Below, one piece after another: positions 1-5,892 of a stretch of DNA of 5,892 nucleotides. Below the pieces are notes generated by a model. The model was given only the letters and a program-made list of their open reading frames with translations. It did no database searches and was not told where the DNA came from. The DNA is taken from assembly GCA_934481375.1 (NCBI GenBank), contig CAKSPN010000117.1, positions 1 to 5,892 on the forward strand. The letters are read 5' to 3'. The translations under genes were made by a program, and so were the position numbers. This stretch comes from an uncultured Clostridia bacterium (lineage in GTDB: Bacteria > Bacillota > Clostridia > UBA1381). Position 1 is the first letter of the stretch. Every line of letters begins with the position of its first letter.

Positions 1-1
1 G

Positions 2-3000
2 GTTGTAACTTTAACGTCACAGCTTGACCTTTCGTCAATTGACTGGACAGCTGTCGGAACGGAGGAACACCCCTTTAAGGGAACGTTTAACGGCGGCGGA
101 AATACTATAACGGGGCTTAACGCCTCAGGCAATGGCAAGTATATGGGTCTGTTCGGATATTCCGAGGGGGATATAAAAAACCTCAATGTCATAACCTCGC
201 AGGACGGCATTAAGCAGACCTATACAGAGGAAAATCTTGAAAAAATGCGCACGTATGCCGGCATTATTGCCGCATACAGCACGGGAAATATAGAAAACTG
301 CACGGCAGACGGATATATTTCATCAAGCAACAATTATTCGTTTGCGGTTTCGGGCGGAATATGCGGCAGAAACGGAGGAACAATAACAAACTGCGAAAAT
401 TCCGCACGTGTGACGGTAAATTGCTCGGCAGATGCCGCTATTTATTACGCTGACGCATACGCCGGAGGTATATGCGGTATAAACGACGGAATAATAACGG
501 GTTCAAGCTCGGATAATACCGACAAAAGCTCGGCGGGCGTTTACGCAACGTCACGCTTTGCGTCGGCGGCGGCAGGCGGTATCGCGGGCGACAACAGAGG
601 TACAATCTCGCAAGGTACATCGTCGGGTACGGTCAGAGCAACAATGCTGTTCGGATTATACACGTTTGCATACGGATATTCGGGCGGTATATGCGGAAGT
701 AACACGGGTTCGGTGAATAATTCTTCATCGCAGTGCAATGTATGGGGAAATCATTACGCACCCGAGGCACTGCGTGAGGATTACATCTATATCGGCGGTA
801 TCTGCGGATACAATAAAAACGAGATTACAAACTGCACCTTTTCGGGCAAAGCAGGCGGAGGTCACAACGGAAATTACAAAATGATATTTGCTGTGGGCGG
901 TGTGTGCGGTTACAATTACGGCAAAATATCATATTGCGCCTTTGCGGAGTCGGCACAGGTTGCCGATATGAGCGTTGTTTCGGGCGATACGGCGACTTGG
1001 TACTCGCCTGACTATGCAGGCGGTATCTGCGGTTACAACAGCAACGGCGCAATCGAGCAATGCAGATCATACGGCACGGTTTCGCTTTCGGAAAATCCTC
1101 ACACCGAAAAGACAACGCCGTTTTATTACGGCGGTATCGCAGGCGTTAATGACGAGGGTTACATAAGCTGTACGGCGTCAAAGGCAAAGGTAATATTAAG
1201 CGGTACGGCGAGCGAGTTGTTTTACGCAGGCGGATTTACGGGCAAAAACAGCGGTAACATAGAAAATTGCAGTTATGCGCCGTCGGGAAATGCTATTGCC
1301 GCATACAACTGCGCCGCCATGACTGCGGAAAACAGCGGTCATATGGAAAACTGCTATGCAAATTTTAGAACGGGATATGCAAACACAAAGGGCATTGCCG
1401 TTACAAATACGGGAACGCTCAGAAACGTGTATTATGCATGCTCCTCTGTTGCGGAAACAATCCCCGGTACTAAAAAGACTCCCGTTCAGCTTACAAAGGA
1501 CGATTTGTACACGGACTGGCCGATAGGAATATGCTGGACAAAGGGCAGCTATGCTCTCCCGACGCTTACCGATAACATAAACCAATATGCGTTTTCGGGC
1601 GGTTCGGGTACGGAGCGGTCGCCGTACATAATAAAGACGGCACAGGATTTGTATAATATGCGCTTTGATAAATCGGCGTCATACAAAATCGAGAGCGACA
1701 TAACCTATGACGGTTTATGGAGCGCAATAGGAAACGAATGCGACCCGTTTACGGGAACAATAAACGGAAATTATCACACGATAGCCATCAACGGCGGACT
1801 TATCGGCTACGGCAGCGGCTGTGCAATAAAAAATCTGAATGTAGCGGCGGATATTGACGCTGCGGGTAACGATATGATACTTTATACGGGCGCTGTGGTT
1901 GAAAAAGGCGACGGCATAACCGCAGAAAATTGCTCTTACAGCGGTAACATAAGCGTGAGCGGTAACGGTATATATGTCGGCGGAATTGTCGGATACGCTT
2001 CGGGAACGCTTATCGGCTGCAGAAGCTTTGGCACAATAGTGCAGTCGGGCGACGCCGAGCGTGTTTCGGCAGGCGGTCTTGCCGGACGGTTTGAGGGCAA
2101 TATCAGCGAGTGCAATTCGGCTATAAATATTTCCGCAAACGGTGCGTCCGGCATATATTCGTCGGAGGTCGGCGGATTGTGCGGTGTGCTTGTAGGTGAT
2201 ATTCTTGACAGCTGTCACAGCGGTATAATAAATCATTCGTCGGTATCGCCATCGGCATACACGGGCGGACTTGTCGGAACGGCTGACGGAAATATAACAA
2301 GAAGTTATTCCGACACGGAAATAACTGCGGACGAGAACATAGGCGGAATAAGCGGCAAACTTTACGGCGGTGAATGCAATGAAGCATACTTTAACGAGGA
2401 AAACCCCGATAACGGCATTGGTATTCCGACCTCCGCAGAAAGCTTTACGGCGGGCGGGGCGCTCAATTCCTTAAGGCATGACGGCGGATACATATGGACT
2501 GCCGACAAGGAAAGCGGAAAACCTATTCCTCTGCATATAACGCCTTTGCGGATTATGAACAACGGGTTTATTAAATGCGGATTTGAAAGCAATTCATCAT
2601 CGGCTGAAATCTATTTCACAACCGACGGCTCAAACCCGATAGGCGGCGGCACAAAATATACGGAGCCGTTCTTCTGCTCAAATATTGATAATGTTCAATA
2701 TTATGCAAAGGACGGCGGAGCGGATACGAAAATTTTCAATTACTCACAGGCGGCAGTATCAAAATATCCGCTCTGCTTTACGGAAATTCCCGAAAATCAG
2801 AACGGGGGAAAGATTACCAAAGAGAACATTAACTCCGCAACTTCAATAAAGGTGAAATTCGTTTCAAGCGTAGCGGAAAATGCAACGATGTATTTGGCGT
2901 TTTATGATGAGAGCGGTGCGATTAAATATGCAAAATGCCAAAGTGTGGCGCTTACAAACGGTGAAAATGAAATCACATTTACGGACGTCAATGTATCGGG

Positions 3001-3070
3001 TGCGACATCAGTAAGAATTTTTGTATGGAACAGTTCGCTTATTCCGTACACGGAAAAAATCGTATTATGA
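2..3070 (+). CDS. GLUG-type repeat surface protein, 5'-truncated by the window edge
   Basis: The frame is open from base 2 to a TGA at 3068-3070, giving 1022 visible residues. The first ATG, at 143, falls inside a GLUG-like motif (KYMGLFGY), and the residues before it (DLSSIDWTAVGT, PFKGTFNG) complete that module, so the true start is upstream of the window. Domain order in visible numbering: rest of a first GLUG header (1-65), about ten GGxCG repeats (86-450), a second header (GGSGTERSPYII at 533, then DPFTGTINGNYHTI and IKNLNV), five more repeats (660-800), a chitobiase C-terminal-like domain (about 850-920), and a terminal beta domain (926-1022). GLUG proteins are usually secreted and often adhesive or carbohydrate-associated; that role here is inference. 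The visible part has no SLH, LPXTG or C-terminal membrane segment, so any anchor must be in the missing N-terminus. The downstream glycosidase gene starts 20 bases later, probably in the same operon. The gene identity is not known to me. Confidence 0.9.
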   Translation, partial: VVTLTSQLDLSSIDWTAVGTEEHPFKGTFNGGGNTITGLNASGNGKYMGLFGYSEGDIKNLNVITSQDGIKQTYTEENLEKMRTYAGIIAAYSTGNIENCTADGYISSSNNYSFAVSGGICGRNGGTITNCENSARVTVNCSADAAIYYADAYAGGICGINDGIITGSSSDNTDKSSAGVYATSRFASAAAGGIAGDNRGTISQGTSSGTVRATMLFGLYTFAYGYSGGICGSNTGSVNNSSSQCNVWGNHYAPEALREDYIYIGGICGYNKNEITNCTFSGKAGGGHNGNYKMIFAVGGVCGYNYGKISYCAFAESAQVADMSVVSGDTATWYSPDYAGGICGYNSNGAIEQCRSYGTVSLSENPHTEKTTPFYYGGIAGVNDEGYISCTASKAKVILSGTASELFYAGGFTGKNSGNIENCSYAPSGNAIAAYNCAAMTAENSGHMENCYANFRTGYANTKGIAVTNTGTLRNVYYACSSVAETIPGTKKTPVQLTKDDLYTDWPIGICWTKGSYALPTLTDNINQYAFSGGSGTERSPYIIKTAQDLYNMRFDKSASYKIESDITYDGLWSAIGNECDPFTGTINGNYHTIAINGGLIGYGSGCAIKNLNVAADIDAAGNDMILYTGAVVEKGDGITAENCSYSGNISVSGNGIYVGGIVGYASGTLIGCRSFGTIVQSGDAERVSAGGLAGRFEGNISECNSAINISANGASGIYSSEVGGLCGVLVGDILDSCHSGIINHSSVSPSAYTGGLVGTADGNITRSYSDTEITADENIGGISGKLYGGECNEAYFNEENPDNGIGIPTSAESFTAGGALNSLRHDGGYIWTADKESGKPIPLHITPLRIMNNGFIKCGFESNSSSAEIYFTTDGSNPIGGGTKYTEPFFCSNIDNVQYYAKDGGADTKIFNYSQAAVSKYPLCFTEIPENQNGGKITKENINSATSIKVKFVSSVAENATMYLAFYDESGAIKYAKCQSVALTNGENEITFTDVNVSGATSVRIFVWNSSLIPYTEKIVL
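257..1445 (+). repeat. First GLUG repeat array, modal period 37 residues (111 bases)
   Basis: These are in-frame protein repeats with the pattern G-G-I-C-G-x-N-x-G-x-I-x-N-C. The Gly-Gly codons start at 353, 464, 575, 683, 794, 896, 1019, 1130 and 1229, with a weaker copy (AGIIA) at 257 and decayed copies after 1310 (NSGHMENC, TGTLRNVYY). The spacings are 96, 111, 111, 108, 111, 102, 123, 111 and 99 bases, all multiples of three. Many copies have a cysteine four residues into the motif and another near residue 14. The expected fold is a right-handed beta-solenoid in which each repeat makes one or more turns; this is inferred from the family. At DNA level most copies have diverged, although those at 794 and 1019 share 19 of their first 21 bases. 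Confidence 0.85.
1589..2400 (+). repeat. Second GLUG module with five shorter repeats
   Basis: A fresh module header begins near 1589 (AFSGGSGTERSPYII, then TAQDLYNM, then WSAIG and DPFTGTING). It resembles the usual start of GLUG modules, in which a short lead-in precedes a W-x-x-I-G and P-F-x-G-T-x-x-G segment. Gly-Gly repeats follow at 1979, 2072, 2171, 2264 and 2342 with spacings of 93, 99, 93 and 78 bases. The motifs are GGIVGYASG, GGLAGRFEG, GGLCGVLVG, GGLVGTADG and GGISGKLYG. Only one of the five keeps the first-position cysteine, but several keep the later cysteine (IGC, SEC, DSC). The module closes with the segment GGALNSLRHDGGYIWTADK, which resembles the usual final strand region before a new domain. 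It looks like a diverged tandem copy of the first module. Confidence 0.8.
2549..2760 (+). other. Chitobiase C-terminal-like (Fn3-associated) beta domain
   Basis: Within the repeat protein, visible residues 850-920 carry AEIYFTTDGSNP, then TKYTEPFF, then VQYYAKDGGAD. This matches the common pattern of an I-Y-Y-T-T-D-G-S-x-P core, a short loop with K-Y-T-x-P, and a Y-x-A-K-D-G-like edge strand. That pattern is known from the C-terminal domain of chitobiase/beta-hexosaminidase, a small beta sandwich found as an accessory domain in many secreted bacterial proteins. It probably acts as a spacer or carbohydrate-facing module between the solenoid and the end of the protein. The assignment rests on motif recognition only. 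Confidence 0.7.
2777..3067 (+). other. C-terminal clostridial extracellular beta domain with FVW motif
   Basis: The last 97 residues (visible 926-1022) alternate hydrophobic strands: SIKVKFVSS, ATMYLAFYDESG, NEITFTDVNV, SVRIFVWNSS, then a short tail ending TEKIVL. The layout of an I-x-V strand, an A-x-Y-D-E-x-G strand, a V-x-V strand and a final F-V-W is familiar from the ends of many secreted clostridial proteins, where it follows catalytic or repeat domains. I do not recall a secure family name and do not assign a function. A role in surface association or spacing is possible but not shown. The domain is complete and ends directly at the TGA. Confidence 0.55.
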
Positions 3071-3072
3071 GA

Positions 3073-3078
3073 AAGGGG
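3073..3078 (+). promoter_or_regulatory. Ribosome binding site of the SLH glycosidase gene
   Basis: AAGGGG lies in the 20-base gap between the two genes, 12 bases before the ATG at 3091. It can pair with the 16S anti-Shine-Dalgarno sequence as AAGGAG does, with one G-U wobble. The spacing is longer than the usual 5-9 bases, which may lower translation. No hairpin with a T-run and no promoter-like pair of boxes fits in the gap, so the downstream gene is probably read from the upstream transcript. Confidence 0.6.
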
Positions 3079-3090
3079 CGTGCATAAATA

Positions 3091-3168
3091 ATGAAAAACA
3101 AAATTATATCTCTTATATCGGCTGCGGCAATAATTATATCCTGCGTCCCGACCGCGGTTTTTTCGGCT
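3091..3168 (+). other. Signal peptide of the SLH glycosidase
   Basis: Residues 1-26 show a short basic start (K2, K4), a hydrophobic core (IISLISAAAIIIS) and a polar cleavage region (PTAVFSA) before the acidic mature start SEEV. Cleavage by signal peptidase I is likely after S25 or A26. A cysteine at 18, preceded by I-I-S, loosely fits a lipobox, but the typical P-T-A-V-F-S-A tail after it favours ordinary secretion with SLH anchoring. Confidence 0.85.
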
Positions 3169-5892
3169 TCCGAGGAGGTAAATCCCGATACATCGGATTG
3201 GTTTGTATACGAATATCCGAAAGCGGACGACATAGAGGGTACAATACTCGACTCCTCCGATGCGCTCGACGTCCCTGCCGGTAAGCATGGATTTTTAAGC
3301 GGATATGACGGCGACACGTTTATATTTGAGGACGGCACGGAGGCGCATTTCTGGGGTGCGGTTATGAGCAGCGGAATAAGCTGCTATCCCGAACGTGAAA
3401 TGGCGATTGAGTCGGCAAAGCGCATTGCGCAGAGCGGTTTTAACGCGGTGCGCCTTGACGGACTTGCCTTGGGCGCAAAGGGCGTCGGAGGAAGAACGCT
3501 TCGCACCGACAGAATGGACAAGCTGTGCTTTTTCATAAACGAGCTGAAATCACGGGGCATATATGTAATGCTAAACATTATGGCGGGCATAAGCGAAAAT
3601 TCGGATATGAGCGATGTGTACGATATAGAAAACCTGGGCAGTGAGCTTAAGGTGTACAGCAACTTCAACGAAGATTTACAGCAGGAGGTATTTGACTATA
3701 TGGACCTCCTCTTAAATTACGAAAACAAATATACCGGACTGCGCCTTAAAGACGATCCCGCAATTGCTATGATGTGCATACGAAACGAGGATTCTTTCGG
3801 CGCTCTTACTAATCTCAGCTCAAAAAAGTACAGCAAAGAGATTACGGCAAAATACAACGAATGGCTTCGCCAAAAGTACGGTACTACGGAAAATCTTGAG
3901 GCGGCATGGAGAAACGACGGCGATGAGTCAAAGGAAATAAACGGACTTAAAGACGGCGAAAGTCTTGAGGACGGCACGGTTATTTTATATGACAACGATA
4001 TGGTGCGGCGCAACGGCAGAGTTATTGACGAATATAAATTTAAGAGCGAGGTTATGGCTGACTCATACAGAAAAGAGCGCGAGCATATGCGTGAAATCGG
4101 CGCAAAATGTATGATAACCTCCTCCACCTCATGGGCGGGAAACGGCATTGAAACAATAAGCTTTCACGTAAACCGTGACTCCGATTACACCGATACGCAT
4201 ATCTATACGGGAAACTGGGCAGGGCATCAGTACACGGACGGAATGACCCGTACCGAGTCTGTCGGCTCCGTTCTGGAACCGGTTAACGGTGAGGTGCGGA
4301 GCAATCTTGTGACGGATTCGTCAATACGTATGGTGTTCGGTCACCCGTATGTAATATCCGAATGGAACGATAATCCCCCCAACCGCTACAGGAGCGAAAC
4401 GCTCCTTATGATGGGCTCATACTCGGCGCTGAACGGAATGAACCCGTTCATATACTGCTGGCGTCCCCCCGGTACGTACGATACAAAGGCAAGCACGGAA
4501 ACTATCCGTAAAGAGGTTTTCGGTGCGGCAACAACGCCCGAATATATGGCGGCGTTCCCGGCAATCGGAAGAATTTTTCAGCGCGGAGACGTCACGGAAA
4601 CGGATCAGCGGTATTTGTACAAGCGCTACCGGGGCGATGAAAAATACAGCAATTACGATCAGTTTATAAACGGCAAAGAAATGTACGGCAGGTACTTGGG
4701 CTTTATCGGCAAGACGGGTATGGTGTTTGAGGAGCGGTACGACGAGAGCGCATACGACAACACCGTGCTTCAGCTTGCGGCGGACGCTTACAACGGCGAC
4801 AAGAATTTTGTGTCCGCAACGGGCGAATTGTCCATGGATTTCACGAACAAGATGTTCAGAATGAACACCAAAAAGGCGCAGGCGATAAGCGGATTTACAG
4901 CGGGAAAAACTGTCGAGCTCGATGATGTGAAATTCAGCCTTGACAATTATTATGCGACTGCGTATCTGAACAGCATTGATGACGCTCCGTTAAACGAGAG
5001 CAAAAAAATGCTCCTTACCGTAGTCGGCGACACAAGAAATACCGGTCAGGTTATGTCCGACGACGAAAAAACGCTCATAAGCGGCGGAACTGCTCCTGTA
5101 CTTGCAGAGCCGATAACTGGTACGGTCACGATAAAAACGGACTCAAGAATACGTGTAAAGGCGATTGATTTAAGCGGTCACGAAAAGAGCGATTACATAG
5201 CTCTCACCAAAATGGACGGCGGATATTCGTTTGAGCTTAAATCCGACTACAAGACAATGTATTACCAAATCACACGCACCAAAGCCGGTACGGAAAACGC
5301 ACACATATCGCTCGGAAACACAAAAGCGCACAACGTATTTACCGATGTAAGTGCGTCCGATCCGCAGAAAAAGGCGATAGAACGTGTTGCGCTGTCGGGA
5401 TATATGAAAGCCGCAAGCGGCACACGCTTTGCTCCCGATATGTATGTATCCAAAAAGGATTTTGTGGACGCCGCCGTACGTGCAACTCGCATAATCGGCA
5501 GAGTCTGGTACGATCCCGACGCATCGGTATTTGCCGATCTGGCAAACACCGACCCGGCATACGAAACAATGGACAAGGCGCGGTATCTCCATGCTGTATC
5601 ATACGATATAATAAACGGGAAAACATACATTTATCCCGATAACAACGTTACACGCGGCGAGGCTATGGTATGGCTTGCAAAGCTTTTAGGGGACGGCGAA
5701 TACCCGTATTTCGGTACACGCAGGGTAAGCGGCAGCTTTTCGCTTTCTCAATACAGCGACGCTTATTCGGCAGGCAAAAATGCAGAGTATTACCGTAAAA
5801 TCCTCGGCTTGGGATATATGGACGCAAAGGACGGCAAAATAGCCGCCAACGATTTACTCACACGCCGTGAAACGGCGGAAATAATGTACAGG
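3091..5892 (+). CDS. SLH-anchored secreted glycosidase-like protein, clan GH-A type, 3'-truncated
   Basis: Reading from ATG 3091, the frame is open for 934 residues to the right edge, so the stop is outside. The start is supported by AAGGGG upstream, an immediate signal peptide, and an in-frame TAA at 3085-3087. Order: signal peptide (1-26), catalytic-like domain (about 66-470), a mainly beta region (about 573-731), and three SLH repeats (749-803, 813-867, 885 to the edge). The catalytic part begins FEDGTEAHFWGA, followed by SGFNAVRLDGL, as in (beta/alpha)8 glycosidases of the GH5-like group. KDDPAIAMMCIRNED gives the acid/base candidate E233 after N232, and PYVISEWN gives the nucleophile candidate E424. 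H370 (YTDTHIY) and W457 (YCW) fit active-site positions of this clan. A retaining hydrolase acting on extracellular polysaccharide is inferred; the substrate is unknown and I cannot name a GH family. The SLH repeats imply attachment to the secondary cell-wall polymer. Confidence 0.88.
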   Translation, partial: MKNKIISLISAAAIIISCVPTAVFSASEEVNPDTSDWFVYEYPKADDIEGTILDSSDALDVPAGKHGFLSGYDGDTFIFEDGTEAHFWGAVMSSGISCYPEREMAIESAKRIAQSGFNAVRLDGLALGAKGVGGRTLRTDRMDKLCFFINELKSRGIYVMLNIMAGISENSDMSDVYDIENLGSELKVYSNFNEDLQQEVFDYMDLLLNYENKYTGLRLKDDPAIAMMCIRNEDSFGALTNLSSKKYSKEITAKYNEWLRQKYGTTENLEAAWRNDGDESKEINGLKDGESLEDGTVILYDNDMVRRNGRVIDEYKFKSEVMADSYRKEREHMREIGAKCMITSSTSWAGNGIETISFHVNRDSDYTDTHIYTGNWAGHQYTDGMTRTESVGSVLEPVNGEVRSNLVTDSSIRMVFGHPYVISEWNDNPPNRYRSETLLMMGSYSALNGMNPFIYCWRPPGTYDTKASTETIRKEVFGAATTPEYMAAFPAIGRIFQRGDVTETDQRYLYKRYRGDEKYSNYDQFINGKEMYGRYLGFIGKTGMVFEERYDESAYDNTVLQLAADAYNGDKNFVSATGELSMDFTNKMFRMNTKKAQAISGFTAGKTVELDDVKFSLDNYYATAYLNSIDDAPLNESKKMLLTVVGDTRNTGQVMSDDEKTLISGGTAPVLAEPITGTVTIKTDSRIRVKAIDLSGHEKSDYIALTKMDGGYSFELKSDYKTMYYQITRTKAGTENAHISLGNTKAHNVFTDVSASDPQKKAIERVALSGYMKAASGTRFAPDMYVSKKDFVDAAVRATRIIGRVWYDPDASVFADLANTDPAYETMDKARYLHAVSYDIINGKTYIYPDNNVTRGEAMVWLAKLLGDGEYPYFGTRRVSGSFSLSQYSDAYSAGKNAEYYRKILGLGYMDAKDGKIAANDLLTRRETAEIMYR
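3286..4500 (+). other. Clan GH-A-like catalytic domain
   Basis: Residues 66-470 read as a (beta/alpha)8 barrel. The first strand region is HGFLSGYDG and HFWGA, then NAVRLDG (strand 2), GIYVMLNIMAG (strand 3), IAMMCIRNE (strand 4, acid/base E233), KCMITSSTSW (strand 5 or 6), DTHIYTGNW (H370), PYVISEWND (strand 7, nucleophile E424) and NPFIYCW (strand 8, W457). Between E233 and strand 5 lies the segment EWLRQKYGTTENLEAAW, a helix often seen in GH42-like and related GH-A proteins. The placing of strands is by eye. Both carboxylates are present, so the enzyme is probably active. Confidence 0.72.
4807..5283 (+). other. Beta-rich accessory region between catalytic and SLH parts
   Basis: Residues 573-731 have alternating short strands and turns: VSATGELSMDF, KAQAISGFTAGKTVEL, MLLTVVGDTRNTG, APVLAEPITGTVTI, and a final YSFELKSDYKTMYYQI. 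Regions of this kind follow the barrel in many GH-A proteins, where they pack against it or help form the multimer. The APVLAEPITG segment resembles a sheet seen next to such barrels in related bacterial enzymes. No separate binding-module family can be named from the sequence alone. Confidence 0.5.
5335..5892 (+). other. Three SLH (S-layer homology) repeats, last one cut by the edge
   Basis: SLH1 (residues 749-803) starts VFTDVSASDPQKKAIERV, with a G-Y-M turn and then RFAPDMYVSKKDFVDA. SLH2 (813-867) starts VFADLANTDPAYETMDKA and has YIYPDNNVTRGEAMVWLAKL. SLH3 (885 onward) has YSDAYSAGKNAEYYRKI, GLGYMDAKDG and LTRRETAEIMYR at the edge. SLH triplets bind pyruvylated secondary cell-wall polymer in Gram-positive bacteria, mainly through the TRAE motif. 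That motif is TRGE in SLH2 and TRRE in SLH3, but SKKD in SLH1. A triplet at the C-terminus is the usual number, so the gene probably ends shortly after the window. Confidence 0.88.

Noticed and set aside
143..145. ATG that could be taken as the start of the first gene
   Set aside because: It lies inside the motif KYMGLFGY, and the 47 codons before it are open and complete the GLUG header, so the gene begins upstream of the window.
353..1240. Evenly spaced repeats that could suggest a CRISPR array
   Set aside because: The spacing is a multiple of three, the repeats are diverged at DNA level but conserved as protein, and the frame is open throughout.
1715..2236. Long reverse-strand open frame of 173 codons
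   Set aside because: It lies wholly opposite the second GLUG module, has no recognisable domain, and is explained by the codon bias of the real gene. The same holds for the reverse frames at 1196-1585, 2902-3288, 3717-4148 and 5170-5592.
3067..3087. Mini-ORF ATGA-overlapping the first gene's stop (MRKGRA, then TAA), in frame with the second gene
   Set aside because: It has no ribosome binding site of its own and only six codons. Its in-frame TAA rules it out as an extension of the second gene, and a leader role cannot be supported.
3071..3090. Possible terminator or promoter between the two genes
   Set aside because: The gap of 20 bases has no inverted repeat with a T-run and no space for a promoter pair.
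3133..3144. Possible lipobox (I-I-S-C18) in the second gene's signal peptide
   Set aside because: A proper signal peptidase I tail follows it, and the protein already has an SLH anchor, so lipoprotein processing is less likely.

Overview
The window carries two large genes on the + strand, separated by 20 bases, and nothing else that I can support. Each gene is cut by one window edge. Both products look like exported, multidomain cell-surface proteins. A Clostridia-type Gram-positive anaerobe is suggested, possibly a gut or rumen Oscillospiraceae-like lineage. The grounds are S-layer homology (SLH) domains, a Firmicutes-style signal peptide, repeat domains of the kind common in gut Clostridia, and moderate GC with many ATA, GGA and AGA codons. 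The taxonomic placement is an inference from style only.

Bases 2-3070 hold the 3' part of a repeat protein, with 1022 residues visible. The frame is open to the left edge, so the start and any signal peptide lie outside. It contains two successive GLUG-type (putative beta-solenoid) modules. The first has about ten GGxCG-containing repeats with a modal spacing of 37 residues and many cysteines. The second has five shorter repeats of about 26-33 residues. After these come a chitobiase C-terminal-like beta domain and a small beta domain ending in a FVW motif, a type frequent at the ends of clostridial extracellular proteins.

Bases 3091-5892 hold the 5' part of a second gene, with 934 residues visible and no stop before the right edge. 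It encodes a signal peptide, a clan GH-A-like glycosidase domain with both putative catalytic glutamates (E233 and E424), an all-beta region, and three SLH repeats, the last still running at the edge. The SLH repeats predict non-covalent attachment to the cell-wall polysaccharide.

The short gap, the ribosome binding site inside it and the lack of a terminator suggest one transcript. The likely theme is surface recognition or adhesion plus cell-bound glycan breakdown. I see no RNA gene, CRISPR array, mobile element or phage-type system. The most notable signals are the regular cysteine-bearing solenoid and a surface glycosidase whose family I cannot assign.
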